Notes under the pieces: model-generated
The model's database searches: none
What the model saw: the letters and a program-made list of their open reading frames with translations, nothing else
What the model was told of the DNA's origin: nothing
Assembly (NCBI GenBank): GCA_025403435.1
Contig: CM046345.1
Span: forward strand, 17,588,160-17,652,159
DNA length: 64,000 bases
Reading direction: 5' to 3'
DNA from: Artocarpus heterophyllus
Taxonomy: Eukaryota; Streptophyta; Magnoliopsida; Rosales; Moraceae
Position numbers and translations under genes: made by a program
Part shown: positions 49,349 to 60,556 of the stretch, one piece after another
How the letters are laid out: the number at the start of each line of letters is the position of its first letter
Numbering within the stretch: position 1 is the first letter of the stretch

Positions 49349-52300
49349 ATGTCTAAAAACGCTTTATCATCGATACTTGATAAAAACCAATTAACCGGTG
49401 AGAATTACAATGATTGGAAACGGAACCTGGATATCATCCTATCCTTTGAGAAACTAAAATATATTATGACAACCCCTTGTCCTTCCGAGCCTACGGGAGA
49501 CTCATCTAATGAGCAATTCCAAGCGTATGACCACAGGAAAGATCCTAATGATCAGGCCCGCTGCTATGTTATGGCCAGCATGAATAATGTGCTGCAAGCT
49601 CAACATCAAGATTATGAGACTGCGACACAGATCTTGGATAATCTTGATGACATGTTTGGAGGCCAGGCCATAACAAAACAGCAAGGGGCGCTTCGAAAAC
49701 TCTTAAACTATAGACAGAGACTGGGGACATCTGTAAAGGAGCATATGATGTTGGTCATGGGTTACCTCGCTGAGGCTCAAACCAATTGAGTTGACATCAA
49801 TGCTGAAACTCAGATGACTATGGTCTTTGAGACTCGGTTTAAAGAATTTATTCTGTTTAGAGCTGCATTTAATTTGAGCAATAGACGGGCTATGACCTTG
49901 ACAGAACTGATGAAATAGTTGCAGGAGTTTGAACTGCTGATCAGGGAGTCTCCTGCGGGTGGTGAGGCCAACATAGTAGCTGCTTCTGGTTCCAATTCTA
50001 ACTCTGGGAATGGAAAGAAGCAACAGGCCAAGAATGGGAAGTCTTCTGTTCCTGCTAACACCAAGAGTAAGAAGAAGAAGAAGAAGAACCCAAAGAAGCT
50101 TAAGTGCTTCTTTTGTGGAAAGATCAGGCATATTACAAAGCATTGCAAGGACTTCCTTTCCAAAGGAGGTAGGTGTGATCTTCTATATTTAGAAACTTGT
50201 TTAGCTGAGGAATTCAGTGACATTTGGGTCATAGATTCCGGTGCAACTAATCATGTTTGTGTTTCTCTGTAGGGGTTCAAAGAAACGAGAAGTATGGTAC
50301 ATGAAGACTTCACACTTCGGATGGGTGATGGACCTTGGTCTCAGCAGAAGCAGTGGGAGACGTCCATCTTTACTTTGATAACTATAGGAATTTATTTTTG
50401 CAAGATTGTTTTTATGTTCCTAAATTTAAAAGGAATTTAATTTCCGTATCTTGTTTATTTAAAGACTCCTACATGGTATCTTTTAATGAAAAAGTGGTGA
50501 TTCGTAAAAACAAATCTTGTATCTGTTCTAGATGGATGCAAAATAATCTATATTTTATCAAACCTAAGATGGACTTATTGCTTAATGCTGAGATGAATGA
50601 TAATAACTCTAAAAGACTTAAAACTTCTCACTCTAATAAGACTTATCTTTGGCATTTACGCGTTGGTCACATTAATCTGAATAGGATTCAAAGGTTGGTA
50701 AGGGATGGACCTTTAAGTCACTTAAAGGTGGAATCTATACCTCAATGTGAATCTTGTTTGGAGGGTAAAATGACCAAAAGGCCATACGGGTCTAAAGGCA
50801 ATAGGGCCGAAGGGGTTCTAGAACCTATGCATAGTGATGTTTGTGGACCGATGAACATCCGGGCACGAGGAGGGTATGAGTACTTTGCCACTTTTACTGA
50901 CGATTACTCAAGATATAGGTATGTGTGCCTAATGCACTACAAAAGTGAAACTTTTGACAAGTTCAGGGAGTTTCGGGCTGAAGTGGAAAAGCAATTAGGT
51001 AGACCCATAAAGGCACTTCGATCCGATCAAGGTGGGGAATACCTTTCTGATGAGTTCTTGGGACACTTGTTAGAGAATGGGATTTTATCCCATTTAACTA
51101 CGCCGGGCACTCTGCAGCAGAATGGCGTAGCAGAGAGAAGAAATAGGACTTCGTTGGACATGGTCAGGTCCATGATGAGTTATTCATCATTACCTTTATC
51201 CTTTTGGGGATATGCACTACAAACTACATGTTACCTTTTGAACAATGTGCCATCAAAATCGGTCCCTAAAACTCCTCATGAGTTGTGGACAAGAAGGAAG
51301 ACATCCTTAAACCATATTCGTATATGGGGATGTCGGGCTCATGTCCTGTTTAAGGATCCAAATAAGTTGGAAGCACGTTCAGAAGTTTGCATGTTTGTAG
51401 GATATCCAATAGGGACTAAAGGGGGTTATTTTTATAACCCAAAGGAAAATAAAGTCGTGGTTTCTGCTAATACAACTTTCCTTGAGGAGAGTTACATAAA
51501 CGACTTTAAACCTCAAAGTAGAGTGGTGCTTGAGGAGTTAAGGAGTGATCAAATCACTCTGCAGGTTCCGAATGAAACCGTTCCGATCAGTGTAGAAAAA
51601 CCAAACAAACTTGAACAACAATCTCAAGGGCTTCAGCGTAGTGGGAGGATCGGACGTCAACCTGAGAGGTATATGTTCAATGGGGAGGTCTTCTTGGCTG
51701 AACCAGATGAACATGACTGGGATCTTTATACTTATGCAGAAGCTATGAAGGATGTTGATTCAAAACTCTGGACAGAGGCAATGAACATAGAGGAGAAGTC
51801 TATGGAGTCTAATCAGGTCTGGGAGCTTGTGGATCTTCCCGAAAGGGTAAAACCCATAGGGTGTAAGTGGATCTACAAGAGGAAAAGAGAAGTGGATGGA
51901 AAGGTCGAAACCTTTAAGGCTAGATTGGTAGCCAAGGGTTATACGCAAAAGGAAGGAATCGATTATGAGGAAACCTTTTCGCCTGTAGCCATGCTTAAGT
52001 CCATCTGGATTCTCTTATCCATAGCTGCCGCTCTAGACTATAAGATTTGACAGATGGATGTCAAGACGGCTTTTATAAATGGCTATCTTGATGAGTCCAT
52101 TTATATAGAATAGCCAGACGGGTTCAAGGTCACGGGTCAAGGGGGTAAGGTTTGTAAGCTGCTAAAGTCAATTTATGGACTTAAGCAGGCTTCTCGTTCT
52201 TGGAACATAAGATTTGATCAGGAGATCAAGACTTATGGGTTCTCATAAAATGTGGATGAACCATTTGTTTTTAAACACATAAAGGATGAGAAGGTGGTTT

Positions 52301-52657
52301 TTCTACTACTCTATATAGATGACATTCTGCTAATTGGCAATGACGTTGGGGCATTGTCATCGGTCAAATTATGGTTTTTGACCGATGATTTGACATGAAT
52401 GACTTGGGTGAGGCTAATTTTGTTCTCGGTATCCAAATCTTTCGGGATAGGAAGAACAAAATGTAGCTTTGTCACAAGTTGGCTACATAGATAAAATTCT
52501 CAGGAGGTTTGCAATGCAGGATTCAAGAAAGGTGAGCAACCATCTAGGTCTGGAATTACTCTTTCTAAGAAAGACTCTCCAAAGTCTTATGAAGAAAGAG
52601 AATACATAAAGAAAGTGCCTTATGCTTCAGCAGTGGGTAGTCTCATGTATGCCATGC
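49349..52657 (+). pseudogene. Copia gag-pol polyprotein, 5' and middle part (element B)
   Basis: Gag starts at the ATG at 49349 (MSKNALSSILDKNQLTGENY), a start also present in element A. Stops fall at 49787-49789 and 49916-49918. The CCHC zinc knuckle C-x2-C-x4-H-x4-C is at 50105-50146 and the protease DSGATNH at 50234 onward. A TAG follows at 50270-50272, and a one-base loss near 50330 shifts the frame. From 50335 an uninterrupted 571-codon frame covers the HHCC region ([19 protein letters not shown]), the integrase core ([25 protein letters not shown]), WTEAMN and the reverse transcriptase start ([20 protein letters not shown]). A Trp-to-TGA change at 52048-52050 ends it. SIYGLKQA and YIDDILLIGND follow with further breaks until the 52658 insertion. 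Inactive. Confidence 0.93.
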
Positions 52658-54632
52658 TGTGACACCCGTTATTCTCCTAACGGGTATTGAGGTAATTAAA
52701 TTAATTTTTAATGTATAAAAAAAAATTGCTTCATTTAAATTTATTTTATAATATTTATTTTTATCTATTTTTTAAATTTTCTAAAATTCTCCTATATTTA
52801 TTTAGTATGATTACTAAAAAGCCTTAGAACTTCTAATAAATCTCAAAAATGTCATATTGGCATTATGTGTGTTAAAGTCTTTAGATGAGACATAAGGATA
52901 TCTTTTCCAACTACTCTTGACCCTCATTTTCTTTATTTCCTCCGTGACATGCTTCAACATGTCTCCTCTATAATTGTTTCTATCACTTCTTTTCAAAGAC
53001 TTCATCTTTTCTTCCTTTTTCTTCCACGGTTCCCACACTCTTCTTCTCATTTCTTTGCTGAAGCAAAATACTTAGAGAACTTCTTCAAGGCAGCCATAAA
53101 AATCAGCCACCATCACCTCCATTTGAGCAAGAATTTCAGTCATACCGAAGTAAAGGAACCTGTTTTGAAGCCATTTCAAGCTTCCAACTAACCATAATCC
53201 GAGGTTAGAATCTTATGAACAAATTTAGTCTTTCATTTATAAATTTTCTTTTATACTAAAGGATTATTCAAATTTGCGTTCTTAAACCTAAGTATATGTT
53301 TGTTGCTATTTTGGAGCATATGTATGAAGTCTAAGTGTATATGCCCTAGACAGAAAATTTATATTGTTAAACTTTATAATACCTCTATGGGCAGTGGTTA
53401 TTTCTTGAAATTCTAAGATTAAATTAAAATAAATTTTATGAATGTAGTTGTATGTTGTGCTTTAGTTTTAATTGTCCTTATGCACGCCTTAGGATCAAGG
53501 GAGTATGGAGCTAACGTTAATTGATTCCAGGATTAAGAGACTGTTGATAAGCTTAAAAGGTAGGGATTCTATTACTCATCTTTTGTGAGGTTTTTATAGA
53601 ATTAAAATTGATTGTTTTGCCGCAATATATATATATCTATGTTGAACTGATATTATATGTGTATCACATATGAAACTATGACATGGACTCGTCTTGTATT
53701 GTACGACGAGGAACATAATGAATTGACACATGTTATAAATTGAGAAGCATGGTTAGGAAAATTAACTCTATTAATAATGATTTAATATAGAGAAATTGTG
53801 AGACATGAAAAGGGCGACGGTTACGTCCTTGGGCATGAATACCCTAAAAGGTAAAGTAGGGGGAAGGCGATGATGCTTCCTTGGGTTGAAAGTCCCAGAA
53901 CACACTGTACAGGAATTGATTTGGTGAGGACTCGGGGCTTGATGTCCCCTCACCGGAACACCCTTGGAATGTTTATAGGGTGATCAAGTGCGCCCATTTG
54001 GGTTTCGATGAGTTGAGTGATACTCAATTTAACATGGATACCTAGGAACAATGATGATTGTTAATATTTGTATAAATGTGTAATTATGACACTTGGTAAT
54101 GATTAACTACGGTATCCATAAGATGTGATCATAATAAACCTCATAATCTGGAATATGATGTAACTTATTAACCATGCAGATTTTAATGTGGTAATGATAA
54201 AAACCTAAAGGTGAGTAATGGCTTTCTCTACTGAGCATAGTGTTGCTCATTCCCTTATATTTTTATCTTTTCAGGACTCACTAAGTGTGAGGTGGCTACG
54301 AGAAATATAGTTGAGGAAGTGATGTAGCTATATTACATTGGGACTGCTTCAATTGTTGAGAATGTTCTTCATGATAATGTAAGCATCAATTGTTACTTTC
54401 TGTGACTGTATTACAATGTGTTGAGGGTTAAAATGATGATGACAACAGTTTATATTATTAAATTTAAGGTGCTACATTAAAACTGTGGTTTATTTATCGT
54501 TTATATTTTTATTTTTGAGTTGAGAGTTTTCATTTAAGTCCCGGGCAAATTTTATTTTTAAGGTTTTACTTTTATTATTTATTTTTATTTTATCTCATTA
54601 AAAACTGTTAACCCCCATATAGGGGCGTTACA
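52658..54632 (+). repeat. 5' LTR of the LOG-bearing element (1975 bp)
   Basis: Compared by eye with 58583-60556, it has one substitution (TACGACG at about 53702 against TACGGCG), a 9 versus 10 A run near 52720, and a TA run two bases longer near 53630. No other difference was seen. The open frames inside are the same in both LTRs and match nothing known. Confidence 0.95.
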
Positions 54633-54639
54633 GAATTTT

Positions 54640-54652
54640 TGGTATCAGAGCC
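54640..54652 (+). other. Primer binding site of the LOG-bearing element (initiator Met tRNA)
   Basis: TGGTATCAGAGCC is an exact complement of the initiator methionine tRNA 3' end, seven bases after the LTR. It is followed at once by an 8-bp stem-loop, CCTAGGTT-CGGTT-AACCTAGG (54651-54671). Confidence 0.92.
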
Positions 54653-54672
54653 TAGGTTCGGTTAACCTAGGG

Positions 54673-55818
54673 AGTGTAGCACCACTTTAATAAAATATAT
54701 ATTTTTGAGATGGTTTTGAAGCTGAATTTTCATTGTCATCATCAAAATGAACCTTCACATTGATTTATACAGTCTAGAAGGATGTAACATGGAAAGGCCA
54801 TAGAATGAAAATATTAATAGTTATATGAGTACAATAATTATATAGAAGGAAAGTATTAATAGTTATGAGGAATATGATATAAGTTGAGAATCATGGTATT
54901 GAATCTTGAGAGAGATAAATGTTAGACTTTTGGTCTGTTGAGACTGTGTAAAGTCTAGAATGCATGAATCTCAAAATTGGAATATTTCGTTACGTACATT
55001 GTATTTAAGTGTATCAGTGAATCTTTTGGTTACCTACGGTTTTGTTATATGAGGAAATTCGATATGGTATAAGTAGAATTGTGGGGATTGTAGATGTTCT
55101 TAAGTAGTAACATCAAGTATCTTTGTTCATTGATATGGTCTACGTTGGAAGACGTAAATCGTATTGATTTCAAGGTTAGTCGCATTCTAAACCCTTGGTA
55201 GTAATGATGATGAATCCATTGATAGATGTTAAGTATTATGAATAACATATGGGTGTATGCATTGTTCAATAAGGTTTTGATTAAAACAAAATCATTTGAG
55301 TTGCTGGAAGATTGTGTTGTTATGAAATGATTTTAAATATCATTCAGGAAGATCCTTGTTGTCGTTAAATTAGATTTGTTGTTTATAGTTAACTTTATCT
55401 ATAGTGGACTTTAAATTGGGTTTAAGATTTATACAAATTGGTTTTCAATTTTATGTTTGTTATTTAACTCGTTCCAAATGTGTTAAGGCCCGAAACAACC
55501 TGACCATTTTCAACTTAGAACATTTGGGCCTAGTTCAAATCCTAAATCAGTTTGATTCACACTGTCTCTCCCACGTGGTTTCTATACGTGTCATATACAG
55601 TGGTTTAATCATTGTTTACATATACGTTTACTGTGCATTGGAGCTTATTTCTCCGAGTTCACTTTTTCTCTCTTAATTTGTTATTTTCTCTCTAAATCGC
55701 AAATCCTCTTCTTTTTCATTAAAAATTCTTCTTTTCCTCTAAAAGAAGAAGGAATTCTAGGATTCTGCAATTTACTATCTTAATTTTTCCTTTCTATTTA
55801 CTCTTCTTTCATCTCATC
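54673..55818 (+). other. Internal leader of the LOG-bearing element, no gag
   Basis: More than 1.1 kb follow the primer site without a credible frame. The only open stretch of note (55404-55676, 90 codons) is hydrophobic and composition-driven. The last 140 bases before the 55819 ATG are CT- and A-rich with poor coding character, like a plant 5' UTR. They may mark the 5' end of a captured transcript. Confidence 0.55.
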
Positions 55819-56340
55819 ATGGACCCAAAGTACCAACACCTGAGAAAGTATTTCCCATCACTCTCCCAAAAGATTCTTAGAAAGAAATACAAGGCTAGAA
55901 TTACTCGGTTGTGGATTCTTATGCATTTTGGCATCCCTTGTGATGTGAGAATGTTAATAGAGGGGAAAATCCGTCCGAGTGACTTTAGTCAAGATGTCGG
56001 TTTACCAGGAACAGGTACCAGTCGTAGTGCAATGAAAAGAAGAGCTCGTGCCATCGTGGTCACTTGTAACAAATGTGGAAGACAAAATTGTAACGGTAAA
56101 TGTACTTCACCTGGTTATATGTCTACGAATAGAGAGGATAAAATAAGGTTTTGTAGGGATGGACTTTCAAAGGAGAACTTGGATAGCATCCATCCTCCTC
56201 TCCATGGTCACCCTAGTGGATATGTTCAAGGAGCTATTTTTAAACTCTGGCCTAAATTTTATACAGAAAGACAACGCCTCAGGAATATGGTATTTCTAGA
56301 TCCTGTTTGCCAAGCCATAAGAAAACTGGATGGGGAATAA
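55819..56340 (+). CDS. 173-residue basic, cysteine-rich protein in a retrotransposon
   Basis: An intact frame from ATCATGGACCC to TAA. Residues 15-35 are strongly basic and hydrophobic. A Lys/Arg cluster (AMKRRARAIV, residues 71-80) directly precedes a putative zinc-binding set C83-x2-C86-x4-C91-x3-C95, followed by SPGYMSTNRED. The C-terminal part (120-173) has His/Pro and aromatic residues (HPPLHGHPSGYVQG) and C164. It is not a Gag CCHC knuckle, and no capsid, protease or RT motif is seen. A basic stretch next to a Cys cluster suggests nucleic-acid binding. The general layout recalls the small cysteine-rich nucleic-acid-binding proteins of flexivirus-type plant RNA viruses, a resemblance I cannot test here. 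The intact frame between near-identical LTRs fits recent activity or recent capture. Function unknown. Confidence 0.6.
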   Translation: MDPKYQHLRKYFPSLSQKILRKKYKARITRLWILMHFGIPCDVRMLIEGKIRPSDFSQDVGLPGTGTSRSAMKRRARAIVVTCNKCGRQNCNGKCTSPGYMSTNREDKIRFCRDGLSKENLDSIHPPLHGHPSGYVQGAIFKLWPKFYTERQRLRNMVFLDPVCQAIRKLDGE

Positions 56341-56982
56341 GTCATCGCTCTATAAAGGTTATTTAGTCTTTACTTATTTGAAGCAGTTTTAGCTGATGTT
56401 CAACAGTTTGTGTTTTTCTTTTACTCAGAATATTTGCTTTTGTGTTTGAAATAATTGTGATTATTAGATTGATACAGTAAGTGTTAATATCTTATTTAAT
56501 TTATGATTTTCTTAAATATATATATAATAAAATATATTATCTTATCAGACACGTCACATACGGTACAGTAATATGTTTGAATTTTGAAAAGCTTATCCAG
56601 ATATTTCAAGATTGTGTCTCAAATTTCAAAAGTTCTACAGTATTTGTCGTTTATATTAAATTTCTAGACTTGGTGTATATTTGTCAAAAAGTCTACAGTT
56701 GTGTCAAGAGGGTCTTTTGTCAAATTGTTCTCAATTGTCAAAAGTTATACAATTAGAGTCTAATCTTTTTCAAAAAGTGAATCAGATTTTCTGTAAACTA
56801 TCAATCACCTTATCTTACTTTCTTATCCGCACAAGATTTTGTTTAAATCTTTGGATTACCTTTTCATTTCCTACTCGTCTATCTCTTTAGCCCTTTTTGT
56901 ATATTTCTCATCTTTAAAATCTCATGTAGAACCCGAAGTCTAAGTGGAGCAGACATTAAGCAACCACTTCTATAAACCAAAT
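56341..56982 (+). other. Spacer between the two internal ORFs, AT-rich
   Basis: About 640 bases with no supported coding content. Repeated TGTCAAAAGT/TCAAAAAGT fragments (56585-56785) give it a weakly repetitive texture. CT-rich sequence (56810-56920) precedes the LOG frame. Confidence 0.5.
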
Positions 56983-57633
56983 ATGTCTACCTCCCAGTCC
57001 ACGAAGAAAATAAAGAATGTCTGTGTCTTTTGTGGTTCCAGTCTTGGAAAAGATAAAGCTTATTTAGAAGCTGCAAATCACTTAGGGCAAGTCCTAGCAC
57101 GCAAGAAGATTAACATAATCTATGGGGGTGGTAGTATAAAAATGATGGTAAATATGGCACTAGCAGCTAGGTCTAGTGACGCTACTGATGTAAGAATTTG
57201 GCCTCATATTCCAGTTGAAGGAAACCTTTGTAAGGAAGCCATAGGTAAGGGAGAAGGAGTCAGGAGTATCCCTTAAAATTTTAAAGACATAATCTATAAT
57301 TCTGATGCTTTTATAGCATTACCTGGTGGTCTAGGTACTCTTGAGGAAATATTTATAGTTGCTTGTGGGCAATTGTTGGGCTTTTATTCCAAACCTTTGG
57401 GACTGCTGAACGTAAAGGGTTTTTATGACGGTCTTTTGAAATTTCTAGATTACGCTGTGGAAGAAAACATCACTACAGAATCGGAGAGACAAATCTTTGT
57501 CACTGCTTCAACAGCTGAGGAATTGATAGATAAAATGCAAATCATACATCCAGAATCCGACACTGCAACATCCAAGCTTGAATGGGAAAGGGAAAGCCGG
57601 GAGCGGCCAATTGATTTGAATCTCCATCTGTAA
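56983..57633 (+). pseudogene. LOG-like: LONELY GUY (LOG)-like cytokinin phosphoribohydrolase, intronless, one in-frame stop
   Basis: The frame from MSTSQSTKK (an in-frame ATG at 56944 adds 13 residues) spans 216 codons, the usual size of plant LOG proteins. These enzymes release free cytokinin bases from cytokinin riboside monophosphates in the cytosol. Family marks: VCVFCGSSLGK (residues 13-23), IIYGGGS (45-51), SDAFIALPGGLGTLEE (107-122, the PGGxGTxxE signature) and GLLNVKGFYDGLL. One TAA at 57274-57276 (codon 98) breaks the frame. It lies at the Gln position of the conserved MHQRK-type motif, and the following Arg and Lys are replaced by Asn and Phe, so a catalytic Arg is missing. Residues 60-97 are unusually diverged. 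Plant LOG genes normally have introns; none are present here, so capture was through RNA. Activity is unlikely. Confidence 0.88.
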
Positions 57634-58568
57634 TCTTTTTGTTTTATCTTTGGCATGTAGGCATGTGTGTCCGTATTTCGTGTGTTACGAATAACCGTTT
57701 GCCTTGTATTCTGTGTTTCTTGTGGTACGTCGTTGTTCAATCTTTTAGATTCATTGAGCCTAATGCCGGGATGGCTGGATACGGAGTACTTGATGCTCTC
57801 GAAACGCATCCTTCTTAAGGTCCGATCTTTTGTTTATCGATGTTTTTGTATCCTCTAAGCATGCATGATATGGATAGCTGGTATACGGAGTGCCTTGTAC
57901 TCTCGAAACGTATCCGTATCATAATTGTAATGTGTAATATTCTGTTAATATTATGTGGAAGTACCAAAGTCAGTTATGGGGATATTCCATATGAAATATG
58001 AGTATATTATTTGGGTTGAATGTTTGTGTCATGAGGATAGCTGTTTAATGAAAAATATGTCGGGTATGTTTGCAACCAGAGATTCCGTTTAATATCTCTA
58101 TGAATAAGTTTAATGTATGGTTTTGAATATAAGTGTTTGTGATATATGTTTTATGATTATGTTTTAGTTTATTAGTTGAGGTATGAAATCAAATATATTT
58201 GACTTTTCCTTACTCAAAAAGGAAAAGGAACCTAAAGATGAAGTATATAAAATTTCTCTGGCAATCTCCTTAAATGTGATTGTAAATCACAGTCCATGGA
58301 CAATGAAGGACTGGAATCATGGTATGGTAAATATGTATGCCTGATCAGATTCTTAGACTATTATACGGTGTTATAAGTTGAAACTTGTCAGAAATACTCT
58401 CATTGAGGGATTTAGAATTTAGAGTAAGATTTATTATGCAAGTAAATAAGTGGAGATACGATAACTTAAATTTGGAGGACAAACAACATTAACGGTTTAG
58501 ACTCAGAATTGGAATCATAATTTTTACTAGTATTGCTAGAATTGAAATTTCGAGGACGAAATTTCTTT
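57634..58568 (+). other. 3' internal non-coding region of the LOG-bearing element
   Basis: It holds two imperfect direct copies of a hairpin-forming block (GATGGCTGGATACGGAG... at about 57769 and GATAGCTGGTATACGGAG... at about 57871). Each ends in CTCTCGAAACG(C/T)ATCC. No protein is supported. Before the LTR the sequence reads AATTTCGAGGACGAAATTTC, a block that precedes the polypurine tract in many plant chromoviruses and supports that ancestry. Confidence 0.6.
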
Positions 58569-58582
58569 AAGGGGGGTAGAGC
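58569..58582 (+). other. Polypurine tract of the LOG-bearing element
   Basis: AAGGGGGGTAGAGC lies immediately upstream of the 3' LTR. It is the expected plus-strand primer and is well conserved in sequence, consistent with an element able to move with supplied enzymes. Confidence 0.85.
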
Positions 58583-60556
58583 TGTGACACCCGTTATTCT
58601 CCTAACGGGTATTGAGGTAATTAAATTAATTTTTAATGTATAAAAAAAAAATTGCTTCATTTAAATTTATTTTATAATATTTATTTTTATCTATTTTTTA
58701 AATTTTCTAAAATTCTCCTATATTTATTTAGTATGATTACTAAAAAGCCTTAGAACTTCTAATAAATCTCAAAAATGTCATATTGGCATTATGTGTGTTA
58801 AAGTCTTTAGATGAGACATAAGGATATCTTTTCCAACTACTCTTGACCCTCATTTTCTTTATTTCCTCCGTGACATGCTTCAACATGTCTCCTCTATAAT
58901 TGTTTCTATCACTTCTTTTCAAAGACTTCATCTTTTCTTCCTTTTTCTTCCACGGTTCCCACACTCTTCTTCTCATTTCTTTGCTGAAGCAAAATACTTA
59001 GAGAACTTCTTCAAGGCAGCCATAAAAATCAGCCACCATCACCTCCATTTGAGCAAGAATTTCAGTCATACCGAAGTAAAGGAACCTGTTTTGAAGCCAT
59101 TTCAAGCTTCCAACTAACCATAATCCGAGGTTAGAATCTTATGAACAAATTTAGTCTTTCATTTATAAATTTTCTTTTATACTAAAGGATTATTCAAATT
59201 TGCGTTCTTAAACCTAAGTATATGTTTGTTGCTATTTTGGAGCATATGTATGAAGTCTAAGTGTATATGCCCTAGACAGAAAATTTATATTGTTAAACTT
59301 TATAATACCTCTATGGGCAGTGGTTATTTCTTGAAATTCTAAGATTAAATTAAAATAAATTTTATGAATGTAGTTGTATGTTGTGCTTTAGTTTTAATTG
59401 TCCTTATGCACGCCTTAGGATCAAGGGAGTATGGAGCTAACGTTAATTGATTCCAGGATTAAGAGACTGTTGATAAGCTTAAAAGGTAGGGATTCTATTA
59501 CTCATCTTTTGTGAGGTTTTTATAGAATTAAAATTGATTGTTTTGCCGCAATATATATATCTATGTTGAACTGATATTATATGTGTATCACATATGAAAC
59601 TATGACATGGACTCGTCTTGTATTGTACGGCGAGGAACATAATGAATTGACACATGTTATAAATTGAGAAGCATGGTTAGGAAAATTAACTCTATTAATA
59701 ATGATTTAATATAGAGAAATTGTGAGACATGAAAAGGGCGACGGTTACGTCCTTGGGCATGAATACCCTAAAAGGTAAAGTAGGGGGAAGGCGATGATGC
59801 TTCCTTGGGTTGAAAGTCCCAGAACACACTGTACAGGAATTGATTTGGTGAGGACTCGGGGCTTGATGTCCCCTCACCGGAACACCCTTGGAATGTTTAT
59901 AGGGTGATCAAGTGCGCCCATTTGGGTTTCGATGAGTTGAGTGATACTCAATTTAACATGGATACCTAGGAACAATGATGATTGTTAATATTTGTATAAA
60001 TGTGTAATTATGACACTTGGTAATGATTAACTACGGTATCCATAAGATGTGATCATAATAAACCTCATAATCTGGAATATGATGTAACTTATTAACCATG
60101 CAGATTTTAATGTGGTAATGATAAAAACCTAAAGGTGAGTAATGGCTTTCTCTACTGAGCATAGTGTTGCTCATTCCCTTATATTTTTATCTTTTCAGGA
60201 CTCACTAAGTGTGAGGTGGCTACGAGAAATATAGTTGAGGAAGTGATGTAGCTATATTACATTGGGACTGCTTCAATTGTTGAGAATGTTCTTCATGATA
60301 ATGTAAGCATCAATTGTTACTTTCTGTGACTGTATTACAATGTGTTGAGGGTTAAAATGATGATGACAACAGTTTATATTATTAAATTTAAGGTGCTACA
60401 TTAAAACTGTGGTTTATTTATCGTTTATATTTTTATTTTTGAGTTGAGAGTTTTCATTTAAGTCCCGGGCAAATTTTATTTTTAAGGTTTTACTTTTATT
60501 ATTTATTTTTATTTTATCTCATTAAAAACTGTTAACCCCCATATAGGGGCGTTACA
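58583..60556 (+). repeat. 3' LTR of the LOG-bearing element (1974 bp)
   Basis: Near-identical to 52658-54632 (see that entry). It is followed by the target duplication CATGC at 60557-60561 and then by the interrupted copia frame. Confidence 0.95.

Larger units (their letters stand above)
52658..60556 (+). mobile_element. Young non-autonomous LTR retrotransposon carrying a LOG-like gene
   Basis: A complete element of 7899 bp with perfect 5-bp target duplications CATGC (52653-52657 and 60557-60561). It lies inside the copia B pol frame, and removing it restores the GSLMYAMLCTRPDI reading of copia RT/RNase H. LTRs are 52658-54632 and 58583-60556, the primer site is at 54640-54652 and the polypurine tract at 58569-58582. 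The 3950-bp interior has no gag, protease, RT or integrase. It holds a 173-residue Cys-rich ORF (55819-56340) and a LOG-family frame (56983-57633). LTR ends (TGTGACACCC...GGGGCGTTACA), the Met-tRNA primer and internal LTR blocks resemble chromoviruses of the Tekay/Del type, whose enzymes would have to act in trans. Confidence 0.93.

Noticed and set aside
52814..53191. Open frames of 78-80 codons on both strands, repeated exactly at 58740-59117
   Set aside because: The exact repetition is because they lie in the two LTRs of the LOG-bearing element. They show no known domain.
56983..57633. Host LOG gene located in this chromosome region
   Set aside because: It is intronless, lies between the primer site and polypurine tract of an LTR element, and that element sits inside a copia pol frame. 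It is element cargo and not a resident gene.
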